Shown here: piece by piece, positions 58,317 to 64,000 of the stretch
Layout: each line of letters opens with the position of its first letter
Numbering within the stretch: the first letter of the stretch is position 1
Assembly: GCA_937934745.1 (NCBI GenBank)
Contig: CALGZC010000011.1
Location: 1-64,000, forward strand
Length of the DNA stretch: 64,000 nt
From: an uncultured Blastocatellia bacterium
Lineage (GTDB): Bacteria; Acidobacteriota; Blastocatellia; Chloracidobacteriales; Chloracidobacteriaceae
Direction: 5' to 3'
Notes under the pieces: model-generated
The model's input: the letters and a program-made list of their open reading frames with translations, nothing else
Told to the model about the DNA's origin: nothing
Database searches by the model: none
Translations under genes and position numbers: made by a program

Positions 58317-59297
58317 GTGACCTCTGCTGCGCCACCACCGAAGAGCCGTTACGCCGAGCGCCCGTTGGACCTCGCGGGACTGCACACCTACCCGCTTGCC
58401 GAGCGTCCGAGCAAAGTCACCGCCGCAGATCTGGCCCGCCCCTGTCCGCCGGACGCGAGTCTGCGGGAGTTCTTCGCCACATTGCCGAACCTTCTGGCCG
58501 CTAACGAGCTGCGCGCTGCCGCAACGGCCGTCCGGCAGGCCCGCCAACAAAGGCGCGCCGTGATTGCCGGGCTGGGTGGCCATGTCATCAAGTGCGGCCT
58601 CGGCCCAGTTTTCATCCATCTGATGGCCCAGGGATACGTCACAGCTTTTGCCTGCAATGGCTCAAGCGCCATCCATGATTTTGAAATTGCTTTGGCTGGG
58701 GCGACTTCCGAGGACGTAGATGCCACCCTGGGGAGCGGTGCCTTTGGAGGTGCGGAAGAGACCGGACGGGGACTGAACGCGGCCTGTGCGGCGGCGGCGG
58801 CAGATGGAATTGGGCTGGGGGAAGCCGTTGGCCGCCAGCTTGACGAACTCCGCCCCCCTTATGCGGCCCAATCGTTGCTGGTGCAGGCGTACCGCCGGAG
58901 TGTGCCGGTGACCGTTCATGTTGCCGTCGGCACGGACATCACACACATCCACCCGACGGCCGACGGAGCCCACATCGGCGCTGCGACCTACCATGACTTT
59001 CGCCTGCTGTGCGCGCTGGTACGGGAACTTCATGACGGCGGCGTGTACCTGAACGTCGGCTCGGCCGTCATCTTGCCGGAGGTCTTTCTCAAGGCCGTCA
59101 CCACGGTGAGAAACCTTGGCTACCCGTTGACAAATTTCACAACGGTCAACTTTGACTTCATCCAGCACTACCGTCCACTGACCAACGTTGTGCGCCGGCC
59201 GGTTGCGGGCGGTGCCGGGCGGGGCATTGCCCTGACCGGGCACCACGAGCTGTTGATTCCGCTGTTTGCGGCCGCCGTTCAGGTGCTGGATGAGTAG
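58317..59297 (+). CDS. Deoxyhypusine synthase-like protein
   Basis: 326 residues from GTG 58317. Relatedness to the deoxyhypusine synthase family shows in AVIAGLGGHVIKCGLGPVFI, AFACNGSSAIHDFEIALAGA (about 118-137), TSEDVDATLGSGAFGGAEET, HVAVGTDITHIHP and GGVYLNVGSAVILPEVFLKA. Bacteria lack eIF5A, and the catalytic lysine of true synthases falls in the C-terminal part, where this protein has no lysine in its last ~65 residues. A different NAD-linked reaction is likely. It starts 18 bp after the histidine kinase stop. Identity as this family is good, function unknown. Confidence 0.82.
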   Translation: MTSAAPPPKSRYAERPLDLAGLHTYPLAERPSKVTAADLARPCPPDASLREFFATLPNLLAANELRAAATAVRQARQQRRAVIAGLGGHVIKCGLGPVFIHLMAQGYVTAFACNGSSAIHDFEIALAGATSEDVDATLGSGAFGGAEETGRGLNAACAAAAADGIGLGEAVGRQLDELRPPYAAQSLLVQAYRRSVPVTVHVAVGTDITHIHPTADGAHIGAATYHDFRLLCALVRELHDGGVYLNVGSAVILPEVFLKAVTTVRNLGYPLTNFTTVNFDFIQHYRPLTNVVRRPVAGGAGRGIALTGHHELLIPLFAAAVQVLDE

Positions 59298-59359
59298 TGT
59301 GCTCGGTACTGCCGGTGTTGTGTCCTTGTCCTGGCCGCGGTGGGCTTTTGGCGCCATCC

Positions 59360-60109
59360 CTACCTGTGGCAGGCAGAAACTTGGTCCGGTGAGTTGCCGT
59401 CCGGTGTCCTCGGGGCCGCCGCACCCGCAACCGGATGAAGCCGCTGACCCTCCAGGCGCCAGACCTGATCACAGGTGGCGGCCACCTGTGGGTCGTGCGT
59501 CGCCAGAATGAGGGTCATTCCACACTCACGTTGCAGTTGGTGCAGCAACGTCAGAATGGTCGCTGCCGTTTGCTCGTCGAGGTTGCCGGTCGGTTCGTCT
59601 GCCAGCAGGAGGGGTGGTGCCGTGGCCAGCGCACGCGCTAGCGCCACGCGCTGGCTTTCCCCACCGGAGAGTTCGGCGGGAAAGTGCTGCTGCCGCTCAC
59701 CGAGGCCGACTCGCTCCAGCAGGGCTGCCGCCCGGCGCCGGCTTTCTGCCGCCCGAACACCGGCAATCCGCAGCGGCAGGGCCACGTTTTCCAGTGCCGT
59801 CAGTTCCGGGAGCAGGTGATGAAACTGGAAAACAAAGCCGATGCGTTGGTTGCGAAAACGTGCGCGTGCTGCCGAGGACAGCCTCCACAACGACGTTCCG
59901 CCGATCAGCACCTCACCCGCCGTCGGTGCATCCAGTCCGCCTAACACATGCAGGAGCGTGGATTTGCCGACGCCCGACGTGCCTACGAGCGCTACCGAGC
60001 ATCCGGCTTCCACCGACCAGGACAGTCGCTCAAACACAATCAGGGGCGAACCGCTCGGTGACGCGCTCGGGTACTGGTACGTCAGGTGATCGGCGACAAG
60101 GATGGGCAA
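59360..60109 (-). CDS. ABC transporter ATP-binding protein, LolD/MacB-like
   Basis: 249 residues, a complete nucleotide-binding domain: Walker A GTSGVGKS (about 43-50), Q-loop FVFQFHHLLPELTALENVAL, signature LSGGESQRVALARAL (about 148-162), Walker B PLLLADEPTGNLDE and H-loop ILATHDPQ. The QFHHLLPELTALENV text and length fit the LolD branch (lipoprotein release) or the MacB/FtsE-like branch. A permease partner (LolC/E-like) is not adjacent. The gene is convergent with the DHS-like gene. Confidence 0.9.
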   Translation of the reverse strand: MPILVADHLTYQYPSASPSGSPLIVFERLSWSVEAGCSVALVGTSGVGKSTLLHVLGGLDAPTAGEVLIGGTSLWRLSSAARARFRNQRIGFVFQFHHLLPELTALENVALPLRIAGVRAAESRRRAAALLERVGLGERQQHFPAELSGGESQRVALARALATAPPLLLADEPTGNLDEQTAATILTLLHQLQRECGMTLILATHDPQVAATCDQVWRLEGQRLHPVAGAAAPRTPDGNSPDQVSACHR

Positions 60110-60148
60110 GGCTTCGGGTAAGCTCGACAGGCACGGTACAGGCGCCGG

Positions 60149-61963
60149 TCACTGTTCCTTCCGTTTCGGGCGCTGGTTAGCGGCTAACACCCGTTTGCGC
60201 AGGCGGATCGCCGTCGGCGTAACTTCGACCAGCTCATCGTCGGCGATGAACTCCAGAGCCTGTTCCAGCGACAGCTCACGCGCCGGAACTAATCGGATGC
60301 CTTCGTCGGCCGTCGAGGCGCGCATATTGGTCAGTTTTTTCTCGCGGACGACGTTCACATCCAGGTCGTTTTCGCGCGAGTTTTCCCCAACAATCATGCC
60401 CTCATAGACGGGTGTTCCGGGTTTGACGAACATCTCACCGCGTTCTTGCAGGTTGTATAGGGCATACGCCGTCGCTTCCCCAGCACGGTCGGCCACCAAG
60501 ACGCCGTTCAGACGCGCGGCAATCGGCCCAAGCCAGGTGTCCCACCGGAGAAACATCGTGTTAAGCAAGCCCGTCCCCTTGGTATCGGTGAGAAACTCTG
60601 AACGAAAGCCAATCAGCCCACGCGACGGCACTTCAAACTCCATGCGGACGCGCCCCGTCCCGTGGTTGATCATCTTGGTCATCACGCCGCGCCGCCGCCC
60701 CATGGCTTCGGTGACAACCCCGACAAAGGTTTCCGGGCAGTCAATGACGGCCAGCTCGATAGGTTCCTTGAGGACACCGTTTTCTTCGCGCGTGACAACT
60801 TCCGGCTTGGACACCTGGAGTTCGTAGCCTTCACGTCGCATTTGCTCAATGAGAATTGCCAACTGCAACTCTCCACGGCCGGTGACTTTGAAAGCATCCG
60901 GTGAGTCGGTATCCTCAACCCGGATCGAGACGTTGCCAAGCAGTTCCTTGTCCAGCCGCTCACGGATTTGGCGCGAGGTCACATACTTGCCTTCCCGGCC
61001 GGCGAACGGAGAGGTGTTGACACCAAACACCATGGAGATCGTCGGTTCGTCAATTTGGATCAGCGGCAGTGCCTTTGGTTGGTCAGCGTCGGCAATGGTC
61101 TCGCCAATGTTGATGTCGGGAATCCCGGCGACGGTGATGATGTCGCCGGCGCCGGCGCGGTCACAGGGGATGCGTTTCAGCCCTTCAAACGTGTAAAGCT
61201 GCGTGATTCGGTGCTTCTCTAGCGTTCCGTCCCGCTTACACAGCATCACCGGTTGTCCGATGCTGAGTTCACCGGCAACAACGCGCCCAATACCCAGCCG
61301 GCCGACATACTCATCATACCCGATGTTCGTCACCAGGACTTGTAAGGGATCGCGTCGCCGGTCGGGCGGGGGTGGAATGGTGGCGATGATTTGTTCAAAG
61401 AGCACGCGCAAGTCGGACGCCTCATCTTCCGGCCGCCGCTTGGCAATCCCGTCGCGCCCGATCGTGTAAACAATTGGGAACTCAATCTGCTCTTCGTTGG
61501 CGTCCAAGTCAATGAACAGGTCGTAAACCTCGTTGACAACTTCCTGAATCCGTGCGTCTGGGCGATCAATCTTGTTGATGACCACGATGGCCTTGAGGTT
61601 CAGCTCCAGCGCTTTGGAGAGGACGTAGCGCGTTTGTGGCAGCGGCCCTTCTGAGGCGTCAACCAGTAAGATCACGCCGTCCACCATTTTCAAGATGCGC
61701 TGTACCTCGCCGCCGAAATCGGCGTGGCCCGGTGTATCCACGATATTGATCTTGACATCGCCGTACCGGACGGCCGTGTTTTTCGCCATGATGGTGATGC
61801 CTCGCTCGCGTTCAAGATCGAGATTGTCCAGAATGCGTTCGGTGACTTTTTCATGGACGCGAAATGTTCCCGATTGACGCAGGAGCGCATCCACGAGCGT
61901 GGTCTTGCCATGGTCAACGTGGGCAATAATGGCGACGTTGCGAATGTCTGTGCGACCTTCCAC
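60149..61963 (-). CDS. typA: Translational GTPase TypA/BipA
   Basis: 604 residues from GTG 61963 (AGAGG about ten bases upstream; ATG 62011 is an in-frame alternative). GTPase domain motifs: G1 [10 protein letters not shown]2 in RERGITI, G3 [15 protein letters not shown]4 [10 protein letters not shown]. Then the beta-barrel domain ([20 protein letters not shown]), EF-G-like domains ([20 protein letters not shown]), and the TypA-specific C-terminal domain ([20 protein letters not shown] and [20 protein letters not shown]). It binds the ribosome and aids assembly and stress adaptation. Full length, confident. Confidence 0.95.
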   Translation of the reverse strand: MEGRTDIRNVAIIAHVDHGKTTLVDALLRQSGTFRVHEKVTERILDNLDLERERGITIMAKNTAVRYGDVKINIVDTPGHADFGGEVQRILKMVDGVILLVDASEGPLPQTRYVLSKALELNLKAIVVINKIDRPDARIQEVVNEVYDLFIDLDANEEQIEFPIVYTIGRDGIAKRRPEDEASDLRVLFEQIIATIPPPPDRRRDPLQVLVTNIGYDEYVGRLGIGRVVAGELSIGQPVMLCKRDGTLEKHRITQLYTFEGLKRIPCDRAGAGDIITVAGIPDINIGETIADADQPKALPLIQIDEPTISMVFGVNTSPFAGREGKYVTSRQIRERLDKELLGNVSIRVEDTDSPDAFKVTGRGELQLAILIEQMRREGYELQVSKPEVVTREENGVLKEPIELAVIDCPETFVGVVTEAMGRRRGVMTKMINHGTGRVRMEFEVPSRGLIGFRSEFLTDTKGTGLLNTMFLRWDTWLGPIAARLNGVLVADRAGEATAYALYNLQERGEMFVKPGTPVYEGMIVGENSRENDLDVNVVREKKLTNMRASTADEGIRLVPARELSLEQALEFIADDELVEVTPTAIRLRKRVLAANQRPKRKEQ

Positions 61964-62116
61964 AGTAGCAAGCACCTCTCGGCATCTGGCCTTTGTGGCC
62001 GGAAGTTTCAAAAAAAGGACACAGCGTAGCGCACTTCCCCCGGGACGGCTACCGAAGTTTCCACGCTAGGCACCCTCGCACACGACTGCCGGCCGGAAAC
62101 CGGTATGCAAAGGCGA

Positions 62117-62145
62117 CTTGGTGGCCGTGCCGGGCGGACTATAAT
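62117..62145 (+). promoter_or_regulatory. Candidate sigma70-type promoter of mnmA
   Basis: A perfect TATAAT at 62140-62145 with TTGGTG at 62118-62123 (16-bp spacer), about 80 bp before the mnmA ATG. Confidence 0.45.
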
Positions 62146-62224
62146 CAGCGCGCGCCGGCGCGAACGCCGGTAGGGATGTTCGTAGGTAGGCACGGGCAAC
62201 GCGCACGGAGGCAGGCTGGAAACG

Positions 62225-63403
62225 ATGACCGAGCGCATAGCAGTCGCGATGTCGGGTGGTGTGGACAGCTCCACCGTGGCAGCCCTGCTCAAGGAGCAGG
62301 GCTACGACATAGTTGGCTTTTCAATGCAGTTGTGGAATCAGCGGCGCATCAATGTGGATGCCGACGGGAATCCCTTGCCATCGCGCTGCTGCTCGCTTGA
62401 TGACCTGTACGATGCCCGGGCCGTCGCCGACTTTCTGGGCATTCCCTTTTACGTGATCAACTTTGAAGATGAGTTTGAAGCGCGCGTCGTGCGTCCCTTT
62501 GTGGTGAGCTACCTCAATGGTAACACCCCCAGCCCATGTGTCGCCTGTAACAGCCGGATGAAGTTCGACCGGTTGATGGCGCTGGCGCACGACATCGGCG
62601 CGACCAAGGTGGCGACGGGCCACTATGCGCGCGTTCGCTTCAACGAAGCCACCGGACGCTGGGAACTCCTCAAAGGTCGTGACCGGCGCAAGGATCAGTC
62701 GTACTTCTTATTTGAGTTGACGCAGGAGCAACTTGCCTGCGCTCTCTTTCCACTCGGCGACCTCTCCAAAGCCGAAACCCGCGCCATTGCCCGGCGCCAC
62801 GGCCTGCCCACCGCCGAGAAGACCGAGAGCCAGGAGATTTGCTTCATCCCCGATGGCGACTACGCACGCTTCATCGAGCGGTACGTCGCAGAGGCCGGAG
62901 GTGCGGTGGACGGGCCGCCGCAGTCACCCGTTGCCGGCCCACTGGTGCAGCTTGGTTTACGCCGCAATGTACCGCAGCCGGGTGAGATTGTGACAACGGA
63001 TGGACGCGTCTTAGGGCGCCACGCCGGGACACACCGCTACACCATTGGCCAGCGGCGCGGACTCGGCGTGACTGCGGGTGACGGACGCCCGCTCTACGTC
63101 GTCGGCATTGACGCCGCACGGGGGCAGGTCATCGTCGGTTCGGAGGATGAGCTACCTGGCAAGTCGCTGACGGCGACCCGCTTGAACTGGATTGCCGTGA
63201 ATGCGCCGGCGACGCCGCTGCGCTGTGCGGTTCGCATCCGCTACCGCCATGAGGAAGCGCCGGCAACGGTGTTCCCCCTGCCCAACGGCGATGTGCGCGT
63301 TGTGTTCGACGTCCCACAAAAGGCCATGACACCGGGCCAGGCAGTTGTCTTCTACGACGGTGAGTGTGTGTTGGGCGGCGGCTGGATCCTGACCCAGCGC
63401 TAG
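62225..63403 (+). CDS. mnmA: tRNA-specific 2-thiouridylase MnmA
   Basis: 392 residues. PP-loop ATP-pyrophosphatase that thiolates U34 of tRNA-Glu, -Gln and -Lys. Motifs: PP-loop [17 protein letters not shown] (about 6-22), catalytic Cys in [15 protein letters not shown] (about 99-113), [10 protein letters not shown], and second Cys in [15 protein letters not shown]-terminal RNA-binding beta domains follow ([30 protein letters not shown]). An insertion near residues 45-60 ([19 protein letters not shown]) carries a Cys pair. Full length and confident. Confidence 0.95.
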   Translation: MTERIAVAMSGGVDSSTVAALLKEQGYDIVGFSMQLWNQRRINVDADGNPLPSRCCSLDDLYDARAVADFLGIPFYVINFEDEFEARVVRPFVVSYLNGNTPSPCVACNSRMKFDRLMALAHDIGATKVATGHYARVRFNEATGRWELLKGRDRRKDQSYFLFELTQEQLACALFPLGDLSKAETRAIARRHGLPTAEKTESQEICFIPDGDYARFIERYVAEAGGAVDGPPQSPVAGPLVQLGLRRNVPQPGEIVTTDGRVLGRHAGTHRYTIGQRRGLGVTAGDGRPLYVVGIDAARGQVIVGSEDELPGKSLTATRLNWIAVNAPATPLRCAVRIRYRHEEAPATVFPLPNGDVRVVFDVPQKAMTPGQAVVFYDGECVLGGGWILTQR

Positions 63404-63443
63404 ACCCAGCGCAAGCCACCCACAACACCCCATTCCTCGGCGT

Positions 63444-63899
63444 ATGTCGCAACTGAACGAAGCGGTTTGCGTTTGGCTACACGGCGACTCCCTGTCGCCC
63501 TACGATGCTGCGTTACAGGCTTACCCGGCCGCGCCGGTCATTTTTGTGTTCGATGAGCCGCTGTTGACGGGCCACTACCGCCTGACGTTCAAGCGGCTGT
63601 TTTTCATGTACGAGTGCATCGTTGACCTTTACGAGCGCATTCCGAACCCAGTTAAGGAACTGCGACGCGGCAAGGTCGTCGAGGAGCTTCTGGACTTCTG
63701 TCAAACCTACGGGGCAACGCAGGTGGCCGTCACCGAGACCTATGCCCCCCGCTATCGGCAGTTTGTTCGTTTCCTGGAGCACAGTGGGCTAACCGTACAG
63801 CAGTTCCCAAAACCGAAGCTGGTGCCGTATAGCGGTCCACCGCCAAAACGGTTTATGGCCTTTTGGAAAAGGATTGAACGGGCTGCCTTTCGCGATTAG
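63444..63899 (+). CDS. Photolyase-like alpha/beta domain protein
   Basis: 151 residues matching only the N-terminal Rossmann-like (antenna) domain of DNA photolyase/cryptochrome proteins: VCVWLHGDSLSPYDAALQAY, VIFVFDEPLLTGHYRLTFKR (about 32-51), LFFMYECIVDL, and GKVVEELLDFCQTYGATQVA. The FAD-binding catalytic domain is absent, so it cannot be a photolyase alone. Related single-domain proteins occur in other bacteria. It starts 40 bp after mnmA. It may partner a separate FAD-binding half outside the window, or have another role. Confidence 0.72.
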   Translation: MSQLNEAVCVWLHGDSLSPYDAALQAYPAAPVIFVFDEPLLTGHYRLTFKRLFFMYECIVDLYERIPNPVKELRRGKVVEELLDFCQTYGATQVAVTETYAPRYRQFVRFLEHSGLTVQQFPKPKLVPYSGPPPKRFMAFWKRIERAAFRD

Positions 63900-63940
63900 G
63901 CGGTCCAGATTGAACGACCGCGACCGGGCTGCGGCGGCGT

Positions 63941-64000
63941 TCAGTTGGGGATGAAGCCGCCGGGCGGTTGGCCGTGCGGCTGCCAGACGGCCTTGAGACG
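63941..64000 (-). CDS. C-terminal end of a gene (partial at window edge)
   Basis: On the minus strand the last 60 bases read 19 residues (RLKAVWQPHGQPPGGFIPN) and a TGA at 63941-63943. Composition is coding-like, but the rest of the gene lies outside the window, so this is a tentative call with no family. Confidence 0.35.
   Translation of the reverse strand, partial: RLKAVWQPHGQPPGGFIPN

Overview
The window is a 64 kb piece of a bacterial chromosome with moderately high G+C. It is almost entirely protein-coding and contains no rRNA, tRNA or CRISPR that I can see. The best fit is an acidobacterium, probably Chloracidobacterium or a close relative. Supporting features are an acidobacterial-type VWFA-related secreted protein next to dnaA, a bactofilin/pentapeptide cluster, a family-4 [4Fe-4S] uracil-DNA glycosylase, an SbtA/SbtB/carbonic anhydrase operon and a Ppx/GppA-HD protein. 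The genus is inferred from overall gene style; no rRNA is present to prove it.

Layout. 0-6.5 kb: a decayed IS200/IS605 transposase at the left edge, a large P-loop protein resembling the BREX BrxC/PglY (DUF6079) ATPases, and pmbA with a small membrane protein. 6.6-13.5 kb: an amide-ligase cluster (ATP-grasp, circularly permuted ATP-grasp, GCS2-type ligase), a DHH phosphoesterase and a PotC-PotD fusion transporter. 13.5-20 kb: small unknowns, an MBL-fold hydrolase, crcB, a YHS protein, then a bactofilin, a pentapeptide/bactofilin-like hybrid and an HhH protein. 20.4-26.5 kb: a block of visibly higher G+C with a family-4 UDG, mgtC-like, corA and carB genes. 26.5-36.3 kb: a PLP sulfur-amino-acid enzyme, asnS, a divergent GTP cyclohydrolase I, an acyl-CoA carboxyltransferase, an NYN protein and a carbonic anhydrase-sbtA-sbtB operon.

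36.5-42 kb is the replication origin region: dnaA is flanked on both sides by dense TGTGGA/TCCACA DnaA boxes. Immediately downstream of dnaA lies a (TAG)5-GGCC-DnaA-box arrangement that closely matches the DnaA-trio unwinding element known from Bacillus subtilis. A third box cluster with an AT-rich core follows the VWFA gene.

42-64 kb: a cyclophilin, argS, the C-terminal part of DnaE, pdxS, then a tightly overlapping minus-strand run from a PH-domain protein through hemB to larB. After that come a four-PAS histidine kinase, a deoxyhypusine-synthase-like protein, a LolD-like ATPase, typA, mnmA and a photolyase-like domain.

The most striking item is the DnaE fragment at 46739-48055. It begins with a 40-residue C-terminal intein half, followed directly by Ser-His-Ser of the DnaE FNKSHS motif, and the preceding gene is the unrelated pdxS. 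This is the organisation of a naturally split intein. It predicts that the catalytic DNA polymerase III subunit is made from two genes and joined by protein trans-splicing, as in cyanobacteria, but cut four residues further downstream. The partner half is not in this window.
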